Origin: SHVZ01 sp041906305
Lineage (GTDB): Bacteria > Pseudomonadota > Alphaproteobacteria > SHVZ01
Length of the DNA: 64,000 bases
Direction of reading: 5' to 3'
NCBI GenBank assembly: GCA_041906305.1
Contig: JAYRJL010000003.1
Coordinates: 558,001 to 622,000 of the forward strand
The position numbers and the translations under genes were made by a program. The notes beneath the pieces are model-generated. The model was not told the origin of the DNA. It made no database searches and saw only the letters and a list, made by a program, of their open reading frames with translations. Shown here one piece after another: positions 26,698 to 35,673 of the stretch (positions within the stretch are counted from its first letter, which is position 1; each line of letters begins with the position of its first letter).

Positions 26698-26728
26698 CCG
26701 TAGCATGGCCGGCCCATGACAGCTACGG
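26698..26728 (-). other. Hairpin between the CobC-like gene and the riboswitch
   Basis: On the minus strand CCGTAG pairs with CTACGG, and inside them CATGG pairs with CCATG. The stem-loop begins five bases after the stop codon of the phosphatase gene. No T-run follows. It may be a weak transcript end or an RNA-stability element separating cobS-cobC from the riboswitch unit. Confidence 0.4.
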
Positions 26729-26733
26729 GGCGA

Positions 26734-27390
26734 CTACCAGGCGGCCGGCATCCGCGGCGGCTGGTTGATCACCACCGCCCGCCAGGCCGGCGGATGGCGC
26801 GGCGTGCCGGCGAAGTGGTCGAGCCGGGTCAGGCTGGTGTTGGAGACGTCGACGCGCAGCGCCGCCTCGGGGTCGAGCCGGAGCGCATGGGCGACCGCGG
26901 CCCGGATGGTGCCGCCATGCGTGACCGCGACGATGTCCTTTCCGGCGTGCTCGACATTGAGCCTCTCGATGCCCGGGATCACACGGTGCATCAGGTGCTC
27001 GAAGCTCTCGCCGCCCGGCGGCACGGCCGCGGCCGGGCCGAGCCAGAAGCGGTGGTAGCCCGACTCGGGGCTGTTCTTGAGTTCCTCGTAGGTACGACCC
27101 TGCCACTCGCCGAAGTGCTGCTCGATGAACTCCGGGATCACTTCCATCCTCGGCAGCCTGTAGCCGGCGGCGCCGATCGCCTCCGCGGTTTCCCGGGTGC
27201 GCCGAAGCGGCGAGTGCACCCAGACCGCATCCTTGGGCAGCAGCTCGGCCCAGCCCTTGAAGTGGCTCTCGGCCGAGGTGTCGCACGGATGGTCGGTCTG
27301 GCCGTAGGCACGTCCCTTGTTGACGGTCACCGGCGCGTGGCGAATCCACCACCAGCGGGTCATGATTCCGGGATCGAAGGAGCTGCTCAT
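26734..27390 (-). CDS. Histidine phosphatase family protein, probable alpha-ribazole phosphatase (CobC-like)
   Basis: This 218-residue protein belongs to the phosphoglycerate-mutase-like branch: the catalytic RHA lies at 17-19, SPLRRTRETAEA follows (about 60-71), the catalytic Glu region is FGEWQGRTYEEL, and the second His is in AVTHGGTIRA near 160. Located 12 bases after cobS and before the cobU riboswitch, it is a good candidate for removal of the 5'-phosphate of alpha-ribazole phosphate. ATG 27390 and ATG 27363 (MTRWWWIRHAP) are both possible starts. Confidence 0.85.
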   Translation of the reverse strand: MSSSFDPGIMTRWWWIRHAPVTVNKGRAYGQTDHPCDTSAESHFKGWAELLPKDAVWVHSPLRRTRETAEAIGAAGYRLPRMEVIPEFIEQHFGEWQGRTYEELKNSPESGYHRFWLGPAAAVPPGGESFEHLMHRVIPGIERLNVEHAGKDIVAVTHGGTIRAAVAHALRLDPEAALRVDVSNTSLTRLDHFAGTPRHPPAWRAVVINQPPRMPAAW

Positions 27391-27402
27391 GGGAAGTGTT
27401 TT

Positions 27403-28143
27403 TCAGATCGTGGTCAAGGCGAGGAGAGCCCCGATTTCCGCCGCCTGTTGAGCGGCGCCCAGGGTGTCCCCGGTATAGCCGCCGAGGCGCTTTCGCGCCA
27501 GCGCGGCGACGACGAGGGCAGAGCCGGCGGAGACTGCCGCGGCCAGCAGCGCCGGCAGCGGCCCGATCGCGATCACGGCGATCGCAAGCCCGAATCCGGC
27601 CGCCCATAAGACGTTCGCCTGAACGGGCTTGCCGGCATCGACGGCAAGACCGTCGCCGCGCGCCGGCGTGTCCTGCCACATGAGCCAGGGAAGCCATCCC
27701 CGCGACAGCGCATGAATCGCGACCAGCGCCGCGGCACCATCGGCAAGCGCCGACAGCGATCCGGCGCGGAGCCCGACCGAGAGGATCAGCGCCAGCGCAC
27801 CGAACGTGCCGATCCGGGAGTCGCGCATGATCTCGAGCACGCGCTCGCGCGGCTTGCCCGAGAAGAGGCCGTCGGCGGAGTCCGCGAGCCCGTCCTCGTG
27901 CAGCGCGCCGGTTGCGGCGATGGACGTCCCGACCGCGAGCAGCGCCGCCGGAAGCGGCGGAACGCCAAGCCAGAGCGCGACCGACAGCACCACCGCCGCG
28001 ATGCCCCCGACCAGAGCGCCGGCCAGCGGAAACCCCGGCACTGCGGCCGCCAGCGGCAACGGCGTCTCCAGCCGAATCGGAAGCCGCGTCAGGAACGCGA
28101 CGGACGTGGTGAGCTGAAGTCGGAGGTCGGCGAGTCCGGCCAT
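27403..28143 (-). CDS. cobS: Adenosylcobinamide-GDP ribazoletransferase (cobalamin synthase)
   Basis: This 246-residue integral membrane protein (CobS; CobV in P. denitrificans) contains the conserved acidic HEDGLADSADGLFSG (about 82-96), MRDSRIGTFGALAL, and near the C-terminus RLGGYTGDTLGAAQQ. It joins adenosylcobinamide-GDP to alpha-ribazole in the inner membrane. The ATG at 28143 gives the family N-terminus. It is divergent from cobT across about 70 bases, which must hold both promoters. Confidence 0.95.
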   Translation of the reverse strand: MAGLADLRLQLTTSVAFLTRLPIRLETPLPLAAAVPGFPLAGALVGGIAAVVLSVALWLGVPPLPAALLAVGTSIAATGALHEDGLADSADGLFSGKPRERVLEIMRDSRIGTFGALALILSVGLRAGSLSALADGAAALVAIHALSRGWLPWLMWQDTPARGDGLAVDAGKPVQANVLWAAGFGLAIAVIAIGPLPALLAAAVSAGSALVVAALARKRLGGYTGDTLGAAQQAAEIGALLALTTI

Positions 28144-28213
28144 CCCTAGTTTTTCGCTTGGCCGGCGCCGGAAATCCAGCGATGAAGGCCGCCCTGTCCC
28201 CGAGGGTACCCGC

Positions 28214-29230
28214 ATGTCCGAGCCCATCGTCACCCTGGACGAGATCCGAAAGATCCTGCGCGAGCTGCCGGGACCGGACCTGGAAGCGGCGAGCGCGGTC
28301 GCGACCCGCGAGGCGCAGCTGACCAAGCCGCCGGGCGCGCTCGGCCGCCTCGAAGAAATCTCGGCGTGGCTCGCGACCTGGCAGGGCCGCGCGCATCCCC
28401 GCGTCGATCACCCGCGCGTCGCGGTCTTCGCCGGCAATCATGGCGTCGCATCGCTCGGCGTCTCCGCCTTCCCGTCGGCGGTGACCGCGCAGATGGTGCA
28501 GAATTTCATCAACGGCGGCGCCGCGATCAACCAGCTCTGCAAGACCTTCGATGCCGATCTCCGCGTCTACGAGATGGCGCTGGAGACCCCGACTCACGAC
28601 TTCACGCAACAGCCGGCGATGGAGGACGAGGAAGCCGGCCGTTCGCTGGCCTACGGCATGATGTCGGTCGAGCCCGGCCTCGACGTGCTCTGCCTGGGCG
28701 AGATGGGCATCGCCAACACGACCTCGGCCTCTGCCCTCGCCTGCGCGCTGTTCGGCGGCAGCGCCGCCGACTGGGCGGGGCCCGGCACCGGCGTCGCTGG
28801 CGAGGCGCTGAGGCGGAAGACCGAGGTCATCGCCGCCGGCGTAGCGCGGCACAAGGACGTGAGGGATCCGCTCGAGATCCTCCGCTGCCTCGGTGGCTTC
28901 GAGCTCGCGGCGATCGCCGGCGCGGTCGTCGCCGCCCGGCGTGCGCGCACACCGGTCGTGCTCGATGGCTTCGCCTGCACGGTCGCGGCCTCGGTGCTGC
29001 ACCGGATCGACCCGCATCTGCTCGACCATTGCCTGGTCAGCCACGTCTCGGCCGAGCCGGGGCATCGCCGCCTGCTCAAGGAGATCGGCAAGACGGCGCT
29101 GTTCGATTTCGGCATGCGGCTGGGCGAGGCGTCGGGCGCGGCGCTGGCGCTCGGCGTGCTCAAGGCCGCCGTCGCCTGCCACACCGGCATGGCGACGTTC
29201 GCGGAGGCCGGCGTCAGCGGAAAGTCGTAA
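28214..29230 (+). CDS. cobT: Nicotinate-nucleotide-dimethylbenzimidazole phosphoribosyltransferase
   Basis: This 338-residue enzyme (CobT; CobU in P. denitrificans) has KPPGALGRLEEIS (about 37-49), FAGNHGVASLGVSAFPSAVTAQM (about 74-96), CLGEMGIANTTSAS, GPGTGV and near the C-terminus the catalytic-Glu region FGMRLGEASGAALAL. It makes alpha-ribazole phosphate, the activated lower ligand precursor. Start ATG 28214. It ends three bases before the convergent ABC permease. Confidence 0.95.
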   Translation: MSEPIVTLDEIRKILRELPGPDLEAASAVATREAQLTKPPGALGRLEEISAWLATWQGRAHPRVDHPRVAVFAGNHGVASLGVSAFPSAVTAQMVQNFINGGAAINQLCKTFDADLRVYEMALETPTHDFTQQPAMEDEEAGRSLAYGMMSVEPGLDVLCLGEMGIANTTSASALACALFGGSAADWAGPGTGVAGEALRRKTEVIAAGVARHKDVRDPLEILRCLGGFELAAIAGAVVAARRARTPVVLDGFACTVAASVLHRIDPHLLDHCLVSHVSAEPGHRRLLKEIGKTALFDFGMRLGEASGAALALGVLKAAVACHTGMATFAEAGVSGKS

Positions 29231-29233
29231 GCC

Positions 29234-30061
29234 CTACTCGCCCTGCTGCAGCAGCTTTCCGTGGCGCCGCGCCCAGCGGAAGGCGACGAAGAACAGCAGG
29301 ATGCCGATCCCGATATAGACCGCATCCACGATCAGGGCGCCGGCCAGCAGGTCCCAGCGGAACACGCGCTCATACATCACCGCGCGCATGCCTTCGAAGA
29401 CGTAGGAGGCGGGCGTCATCCAGGCGACCGGCTGCAGCCACCACGGCAAGGTGGAGACCGGGTAGTAGATGCCGCTGATCGGCGCGAAGCCGAACACGGT
29501 CGCCCAGGCGAAGCTTTCCGCGCCCGAGCCGAAGCGGAGGATCAGGCCGCAGACCGCAAGCCCGATGCCCCAGCCCATGATCATGAGGCAGGTGAAGAAG
29601 GCGATCAGCGGCAGGCCCAGATCGAAGATCGAGAAGTGATAGAGCGGGATCGCCAGCAGCACCGCGGGCCCGACGCCGAGCGCGGTCCGGATCACGCTCA
29701 TCAGCATGAGCCCGAGCGCGAACTCGGTCGCCTTCAACGGCGTCACGAACAGGTTGGCGAGGTTCCTCGACCAGTGCTCCTCGAGGAAGGAGACCGTGAT
29801 GCCGAGCTGGGCGCGAAAGACGATGTCCCAGAGCAGCACGGCCGCCAGCAGCACGCCGGTCGCCTGCGCCACCCAGCTCGAATGGCTGATGAAGAACTGG
29901 GTGGTGAAGCCCCAGATGATCATCTGCATGGCCGGCCAGTAGGCGAGCTCGAGGATCCGCGTCCACGACCCTTTAAGCAGGTAGTAGTGGCGCAGCACGA
30001 TCGCGTTGATGCGGCCGAAGGAGAGGCCGACCGGCGATTTCTGACGGACGGCAGCGCTCAT
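29234..30061 (-). CDS. ABC-2 type transporter permease
   Basis: This 275-residue protein has about six hydrophobic segments typical of ABC-2 exporter permeases, with LEEHWSRNLANLFVTPLKATEF in the cytoplasmic region before the core and PISGIYYPVSTLPWWLQPVAWMTPASYVFEGMRA near the end, the usual NodJ/DrrB-like signature. It forms the membrane channel for the ATPase encoded just upstream; its ATG overlaps the ATPase stop (ATGA). The exported substrate, perhaps a lipid, polysaccharide or drug, is unknown. Confidence 0.88.
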   Translation of the reverse strand: MSAAVRQKSPVGLSFGRINAIVLRHYYLLKGSWTRILELAYWPAMQMIIWGFTTQFFISHSSWVAQATGVLLAAVLLWDIVFRAQLGITVSFLEEHWSRNLANLFVTPLKATEFALGLMLMSVIRTALGVGPAVLLAIPLYHFSIFDLGLPLIAFFTCLMIMGWGIGLAVCGLILRFGSGAESFAWATVFGFAPISGIYYPVSTLPWWLQPVAWMTPASYVFEGMRAVMYERVFRWDLLAGALIVDAVYIGIGILLFFVAFRWARRHGKLLQQGE

Positions 30062-30804
30062 TCGGCAGCAAGCCCCTGCCGGCGGGCGATGTCGAGGAAC
30101 ACCTGCTCCAGCGTCTCGCGGCCATAGCGTCCGATCAGCTCGGCGGGCGCGCCGCGGTCGACGATCTGGCCCTTCCGCATCATCAGCACGTGGCTGCACA
30201 GCCGCTCGACCTCGCCCATGTTGTGGGACGCGAGCAGGATCGTCGCCTTGACCCGATGCTGGTAGCGCTCGAGGTACGAACGCACCCAGTCGCCGGTATC
30301 GGGATCGAGCGAGGCGGTCGGCTCGTCCAGCAGCAGCAGCTCCGGCTCGTTGATCAGCGCCTTGGCCAGCGCCACGCGGGTGCGCTGGCCGGCCGAGAGG
30401 CTGCCGACCGGCCGGTCGGCGAAGTCCTTGAGGTCGAGGTCGTCGATCAGCGTGTCGATCCGGTCGCGAATGTTCTCGATGCCGTAGAGATGACCGTAGA
30501 TCTTCAGGTTCTGGCGCGGCGACAGGCGGTGCGGAACGTCGACATAGGGCGAGGAGAAGTTCATGCGCGGCAGCACATGGGCGCGCTCGTGCCGCATGTC
30601 GTGGCCAAGCACCCGGACCTTGCCCTCGGTCGGCTCCAGGAGGCCCAGCAGCATCGCCAGCGTCGTGGTCTTGCCGGCGCCGTTGCCGCCGAGCAGGGCC
30701 ACCGTCGTGCCGGTCTCGACCGAAAAGGAAACTCCGTCCACCGCCGTCACCGTCGCGAACCGCTTGGTGAGGCCGTCGACCTCGATTGCCGTGTGCGCCA
30801 TCAT
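30058..30804 (-). CDS. ABC-2 exporter ATP-binding protein
   Basis: This 248-residue ATPase has Walker A GGNGAGKTT (about 40-48), the ABC signature LSAGQRTRVALAKAL, Walker B ELLLLDEP and the switch His in LLASHNMGEVERL. A C-terminal regulatory tail (GRYGRETLEQVFLDI) is typical of ABC-2 exporters. It powers the permease encoded downstream. The start is ATG 30804 or the adjacent ATG 30801; the upstream extension would run into the regB promoter and is rejected. Confidence 0.92.
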   Translation of the reverse strand: MMAHTAIEVDGLTKRFATVTAVDGVSFSVETGTTVALLGGNGAGKTTTLAMLLGLLEPTEGKVRVLGHDMRHERAHVLPRMNFSSPYVDVPHRLSPRQNLKIYGHLYGIENIRDRIDTLIDDLDLKDFADRPVGSLSAGQRTRVALAKALINEPELLLLDEPTASLDPDTGDWVRSYLERYQHRVKATILLASHNMGEVERLCSHVLMMRKGQIVDRGAPAELIGRYGRETLEQVFLDIARRQGLAAE

Positions 30805-30859
30805 GGGGAATATAGGAAGGGTTCGATGACAAGGCCAACAGCGTGACAGGACCAACAGC

Positions 30860-32209
30860 GTGACGACCGCCCCGGCCGAGCTGAGGAGAGCCGAACCGGG
30901 TCGGAACCCGAACCGGGCGCTGCCCCGGACGGTGCCGTCGGGCCCGGTCCGCTTCCGCACGCTGATGCTGATCCGCTGGATCGGCGTCATCGGTCAGGCT
31001 GTCGCCCTCTTCGTCGTCCATCTCGGCTTCGGCCTCGACCTGCCGATGGTCCTGGCGCTCGGCATCGTCGCGGTCTCGGCGCTGCTCAACCTGGTCCTGC
31101 AGCTGAGCCCGCCGACCGGCGGGCGCATCGACCACCGCCAGGCGACGCTGTTCCTGACATACGACCTGCTGCAGCTCTCGGCCCTGCTGTTCCTGACCGG
31201 CGGCCTCTACAACCCCTTCGCCGTGCTGATCCTGGCCCCGGTGACGATCTCGGCGACCGTGCTCTCGCGCACCACGACGATCGCGCTATCGGTACTCGCG
31301 ATCTTCCTGGTCTCGGTGATGGCGTTCTGGCACCTGCCGCTGCCCTCGCCGTTCGTCTGGATCGAGCCTTCGCGGATGGTGGCGCTCGGCCTCTGGGTGG
31401 CGCTCGTCTGCGCCATCGTCTTCATGGCGAGCTACACCTTCGCCGTCGCCGAGGAGGCCCGGCGGATGTCGGACGCGCTGTCGGCGACCCAGATGGCGCT
31501 CGCCCGCGAGCAGCGGGTCTCGGCCCTCGGCGGCCTGGCAGCGGCGGCGGCGCACGAGCTCGGATCGCCGCTCTCGACCATCGCGGTCGCCGCCAAGGAG
31601 CTGGCGCGGGAGGTGCCTGCGGACTCGCCCTACGCCGACGACGTGCGGCTGCTGGTGAGCCAGAGCCAGCGCTGCAGCGAGATCCTGGCCCAGCTCTCGC
31701 ATCTGCCGGAGGAGGTCGATCCGGCGACGCCGTTCGAGCGGCTGCCGCTCTCGGCGCTGGTCGAGCTCGCGGCCCTTCCCTACGAGAAGGACGAGGTCGA
31801 GGTCGATTTCGCACAGAAGGGCGAGGACGCGGCTGCGGAGCCGGTGGTGCCGCGGACGCCCGAGCTCCTCCACGGCCTCGGCACCCTGATCCAGAACGCG
31901 ATCCAGTTCGCCCGCAGCCAGGTCGTGGTCGAGACCGGGTGGGACCAAGCGGAAGCCCGGATCGCGATTCTCGACGACGGACCGGGCTTCTCGCCCATGG
32001 TGCTGGCCGAGCTGGGCGAGCCCTACGTCTCCAGCCGCTCCGGCGGCGGCGGCCATATGGGCCTCGGCGTGTTCATCGCGCTCTCGCTGCTGGACCGCGG
32101 CGGGGCCGACGTGGCCTTCGACAATCGGCCCGAGGGCGGCGCCAGGGTTGTGGTCCGCTGGGATCGCGCCATACTGGAAGCCCCCCGCAGCTCCCGGAGC
32201 GAGCGCTAG
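30860..32209 (+). CDS. regB: Redox-sensing histidine kinase RegB/PrrB/ActS
   Basis: This 449-residue kinase has six predicted N-terminal membrane helices with the quinone-sensing loop GGLYNPF (about 114-120). A DHp helix carries the phosphorylated His in AAHELGSPLSTIAV (His about 231) and the redox-active Cys in QRCSEIL (about 271). The ATPase end is FSPMVLAELGEPYVSSR and GGGGHMGLGVF. RegB senses quinone/redox state and controls RegA. It is divergent from the ABC exporter and two bases upstream of regA. Confidence 0.95.
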   Translation: MTTAPAELRRAEPGRNPNRALPRTVPSGPVRFRTLMLIRWIGVIGQAVALFVVHLGFGLDLPMVLALGIVAVSALLNLVLQLSPPTGGRIDHRQATLFLTYDLLQLSALLFLTGGLYNPFAVLILAPVTISATVLSRTTTIALSVLAIFLVSVMAFWHLPLPSPFVWIEPSRMVALGLWVALVCAIVFMASYTFAVAEEARRMSDALSATQMALAREQRVSALGGLAAAAAHELGSPLSTIAVAAKELAREVPADSPYADDVRLLVSQSQRCSEILAQLSHLPEEVDPATPFERLPLSALVELAALPYEKDEVEVDFAQKGEDAAAEPVVPRTPELLHGLGTLIQNAIQFARSQVVVETGWDQAEARIAILDDGPGFSPMVLAELGEPYVSSRSGGGGHMGLGVFIALSLLDRGGADVAFDNRPEGGARVVVRWDRAILEAPRSSRSER

Positions 32210-32211
32210 AG

Positions 32212-32757
32212 ATGTTCCAACCCGCGTCCGACCAGACGCTCCTGATCGTCGACGATGACGAACCGCTCCGCACCCGGCTCGCCCGGGCGCTGGAAAAGCG
32301 GGGATTCGAGGTCGCGACCGCCGACTCGGTCGCCGCCGGCAAGGCGCATGCGGCGGGGTCGCCGCCGGCTTTCGCCGTGGTCGACCTCCGGCTCGGCGAC
32401 GGCAGCGGCCTCGACGTGGTCCAGGCGCTCCGCACCGCCCGGCCCGACGTGCGCGTCGTCGTGCTCACCGGCTACGGCAACATCGCGACCGCGGTCGCCG
32501 CGGTGAAGGCGGGGGCGGTCGACTACCTGCCGAAGCCGGCCGACGCGGACGCGATCGAGGCGGCGCTGCTGGCCCGGGGCGCCCAGGCCATGGCGCCGCC
32601 GCCGGAGAACCCGATGTCGGCCGATAGGGTCCGCTGGGAGCACATCCAGCGCGTCTTCGAGCAGTGCGACCGCAACGTCTCCGAGACCGCGCGGCGGCTC
32701 CGCATGCATCGCCGCACGCTCCAGCGCATCCTCGCCAAGCACGCGCCCCGGGACTGA
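32212..32757 (+). CDS. regA: Response regulator RegA/PrrA/ActR
   Basis: This 181-residue regulator has the acidic pocket VDDDE (13-17), phospho-Asp 58 (VVDLRLGDGSG), the Thr/Lys switch (VLTGYGN; LPKPAD) and a Pro-rich linker. The C-terminal Fis-type helix-turn-helix NVSETARRLRMHRRTLQRIL is almost invariant in RegA proteins. It controls redox-dependent genes such as respiratory, photosynthetic or fixation functions in alphaproteobacteria. It starts two bases after regB and is followed by a convergent gene only seven bases away. Confidence 0.96.
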   Translation: MFQPASDQTLLIVDDDEPLRTRLARALEKRGFEVATADSVAAGKAHAAGSPPAFAVVDLRLGDGSGLDVVQALRTARPDVRVVVLTGYGNIATAVAAVKAGAVDYLPKPADADAIEAALLARGAQAMAPPPENPMSADRVRWEHIQRVFEQCDRNVSETARRLRMHRRTLQRILAKHAPRD

Positions 32758-32764
32758 CGCCCGT

Positions 32765-35626
32765 CTAGAAGGCGAACCTCTGAAGCGAGACGGTCGCGCC
32801 GGTCGAAAGCGTCATCGCCGCGTTCGCCCCGGCCGCGTCGAACTGCACGGTCGTCGCGCCGCCCGCGACCGGCGTGCAGTCGGGACTCGCCGGCGTGGCC
32901 GAACCGATCGGCTGGCCGCCGCTGCACTCGAACAGGCTCATCCCGCTCGCCGCCCAAGCCGTTCCGGTCGAGGTCAGCGGCACGGACCCGAAGTACCAGC
33001 GCGGCGTGCCGTCGCTGCCGTAAAGGAAGAACAGGGCGAACAGCATCTGATTGCCGGCGGCGTCGGCCTGCGCCTCGAAGAAGATGCCGCGGCCGGGCTC
33101 GGACGTGCTCCACCACCAGCCGGTCTGCGGCAAGGCCGGCGTCGTCGCCCGCGCATTGGCAAGGCCGCCCGCGACGATCGGGAAGCGGGTGATCGCGACC
33201 GAGCTGCCGGCCGCGAACGCCGTCAGCGGCGGGAAGGCGATCGTGCCGGCCGTCGTCGACGAGAAGGACAGCTTCAGCGTCTGCCCGCCGATCCCAAGCG
33301 TCGTCGGACCGGCGGGCGCCTGGTAGGCGCCGAGCAGCGTCTGGCCGCCGCTGTAGCTGGTCAGCGGACCCGAGAAACCCGTTCCATCATCCGTCGGCGA
33401 CAGGAACGAGATGTACCAGATCGGCGGACCGGCCGAGGTGTAGGTGAAGGCGCCGAAGAAGATCTTCGGATCGCCGTTCGTGTACTGGACCTCGATGCCG
33501 TAGCCGCGGCCGGACTCGGAGGCGTTCCACCACGAGCCCACCTCCGGCACGATCGCGCCGGCGCTGAAGGTCGCCGTGCACGACTTGGATTCGGCGAGGG
33601 TCAGCGCCTGGGGCGAGGTCCGCCCGGTGCAGGCGCCGCTCCAGCCGACGAACCGCGCCCCGGTTTCCGGCGTCACCTCCAGCGAAACCGCCGTGTCCTT
33701 GGCGAAGCGCGCCTGGCAGACGCGGCCCAGGGTCGAAGGCGTGCAGGTGATGCCCGCCGGCGTGCTGACCACCGTCCCGGACTTGGCGCCGGCCAGCGTC
33801 ACCGTCAGCGTCACCCCCGACTTGAGCTTGGTGAACGTCGCCGTGCAGTCGCGTGCCGCCGACATCGTCACCGACGCGGTCGATGCCGTGCCGCTGCACG
33901 CCCCGCCCCAGCCGTCGAAGCGCGACTCGTCATACGGGTTCTCCGTCGATGGCGTCTCCGCCACCGCCGTCAGCACCACCGTCACGCCCGTATCGAAGGT
34001 CGCCGCACAGGTCGAGGTCGGCGCATTGCCGTTGCAGTTGATCTTCGACGGAACGCTCGTCACCTGCCCGGTGCCGGTGCCCGCCAGCGTGATCGTCAGC
34101 CGCTTCTGGTCGCTCTTGAAGTTCGCCGTGCAGGTCTGGTCCGCCAGCATCGTCACGCTGACCGTCTGCCCGGTCCCCGAACAGCTTCCACCCCAGCTCT
34201 CGAAGGTCGAGCCCGACGTCGGCGTCGCCGTCAGCGTCACCGTCTCGCGATAGGCATAGTCCGCCGTGCACGAGCCCGACGAGCACACGAGACCGCCGCT
34301 GCTCGCCGTCACCGTGCCGACGCCGCTTCCCGGCAGCGAAACCGTCAGCCTCTTCGCCGACTCGAACCGCGCCGCGCAGCTCGTGTCGTAGCGGACCGTC
34401 GAGAGAGTCACCGACAGCGCGCTGCCGGAGCACGCCCCCGACCATTCGATCAGGCTGCTGCCAGCCGTCGGCGCCGCCGTCAGCGTGATGCTGCTTCCCC
34501 AGGCGATCGTGGTCGAGCAGCTGCCGCCCGTGCAGCTGATGCCCGCCGGGCTGCTCGATATCGTGCCCGTACCGTAAACCGTGGCGGTGACGACCGGATC
34601 AGGCCCTGGTGCGAAGGTCGCCGTGCAGGTCGCGGACGCCGCCATCACCACCGACGTCGACGTGCCGGTTCCCGAGCATGATCCGCTCCAGCCCGAGAAC
34701 ACGTACCCTCGATCAGGCGCCGCCGTGAGCGATACCGTCGTGCCGGTGAAGAAACCTTGCTGGCAATTGCTCGACGAGCCGGAGCGGCAGGAGATCCCGC
34801 TGGGCGAGCTCGTGACGGATCCAACGCCCGCGCCGGCCGTCGCGACCGTCAGCGTCTGCGCGGTGTCGAAACGAGCCGTGCAGGCAACATCGGACTGTTC
34901 CCAGTTGCTCATCGGGAAAGTCACGGTGGCCGAACCGCCAGAGCTTCCTTGCGTGCCCGATGCGCACGCACCGCTCCAGCCGTTGAACGCGGATCCAGGC
35001 TGCGGCGTCGCAGTCAGCGTTACCGTCCTCCAGTTGGTCCCGGCATTATTCGGCATCAGGCTCAACCGGCCTGTGCACGACGTCGTGCAATCGAGCCCAG
35101 AGAAATTGCTGACGACGCGCCCGGCACCGCTCCCGCTTACCGTGAGCGGGATGCGGGCAAGCGGGATCTGCGCAACCGCTATGCCGTGATCTTGGTATGT
35201 GAACCCCGAGAGAAACCCTACCGTCACCGACGCGTAGATCCCGGATATTTGATCCGACCGAGTGCCGGACACGGTGGAAAACCAAGCGACCGGCTCGTTG
35301 CTCGACGTATCCGTTGAATACGTAAGCGTGATCAGCGTGGTCTGGGGAAAGCTCGCCGAGCAGGTCGTGGTGATGTTGGTGTCGGTACCCGCGGGCCTCA
35401 AACAATCGATGCCTGCCGGAGAACTGACGACACGTGCGAATGGAGACGTCGCGTTGCCATTCATGTACACGTAGAGAGTCTTGTTCTGTGCCTGCGCATC
35501 CGCAGCGAAGAGCATGGCGAATGCGGCGATCGCGACCGACGCGCAAACACCGAATGCGAGTGAGCGGAGAGCCGCGCTAAAGGCACGACGCGCAAGCGAG
35601 CGACGAGTTTTCAAGGAACGTCCCAC
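32765..35626 (-). CDS. Secreted Cys-containing repeat protein, copy A
   Basis: This protein of about 953 residues has an Arg-rich signal peptide (cleaved after ADAQA, about residue 46). Six repeats of roughly 80-95 residues follow, of the bacterial Gly-Trp type (divergent InlB-B/Flg_new-like). Each contains a GTV..SSP.GI.C strand, a TVTLTATP strand, GWSGACSG and CTATF, with up to four Cys per repeat. Two C-terminal tandem WW(N/S).SE.GRG modules end it (SWWNASESGRGYG; GWWWSTSEPGRGI). Secreted or surface adhesive roles are inferred. GTG 35626 has GGGGG just upstream; GTG 35656 is possible. It is a tandem paralogue of the next gene. Confidence 0.85.
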   Translation of the reverse strand: MGRSLKTRRSLARRAFSAALRSLAFGVCASVAIAAFAMLFAADAQAQNKTLYVYMNGNATSPFARVVSSPAGIDCLRPAGTDTNITTTCSASFPQTTLITLTYSTDTSSNEPVAWFSTVSGTRSDQISGIYASVTVGFLSGFTYQDHGIAVAQIPLARIPLTVSGSGAGRVVSNFSGLDCTTSCTGRLSLMPNNAGTNWRTVTLTATPQPGSAFNGWSGACASGTQGSSGGSATVTFPMSNWEQSDVACTARFDTAQTLTVATAGAGVGSVTSSPSGISCRSGSSSNCQQGFFTGTTVSLTAAPDRGYVFSGWSGSCSGTGTSTSVVMAASATCTATFAPGPDPVVTATVYGTGTISSSPAGISCTGGSCSTTIAWGSSITLTAAPTAGSSLIEWSGACSGSALSVTLSTVRYDTSCAARFESAKRLTVSLPGSGVGTVTASSGGLVCSSGSCTADYAYRETVTLTATPTSGSTFESWGGSCSGTGQTVSVTMLADQTCTANFKSDQKRLTITLAGTGTGQVTSVPSKINCNGNAPTSTCAATFDTGVTVVLTAVAETPSTENPYDESRFDGWGGACSGTASTASVTMSAARDCTATFTKLKSGVTLTVTLAGAKSGTVVSTPAGITCTPSTLGRVCQARFAKDTAVSLEVTPETGARFVGWSGACTGRTSPQALTLAESKSCTATFSAGAIVPEVGSWWNASESGRGYGIEVQYTNGDPKIFFGAFTYTSAGPPIWYISFLSPTDDGTGFSGPLTSYSGGQTLLGAYQAPAGPTTLGIGGQTLKLSFSSTTAGTIAFPPLTAFAAGSSVAITRFPIVAGGLANARATTPALPQTGWWWSTSEPGRGIFFEAQADAAGNQMLFALFFLYGSDGTPRWYFGSVPLTSTGTAWAASGMSLFECSGGQPIGSATPASPDCTPVAGGATTVQFDAAGANAAMTLSTGATVSLQRFAF

Positions 35627-35673
35627 AAGGCCCCCGCCACCTAAAACGTGAGGCACAATCTACCGAAACACTG

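Noticed and set aside
28144..28213. A riboswitch in the cobS-cobT divergent gap
   Set aside because: Only about 70 bases and none of the aptamer blocks are present.
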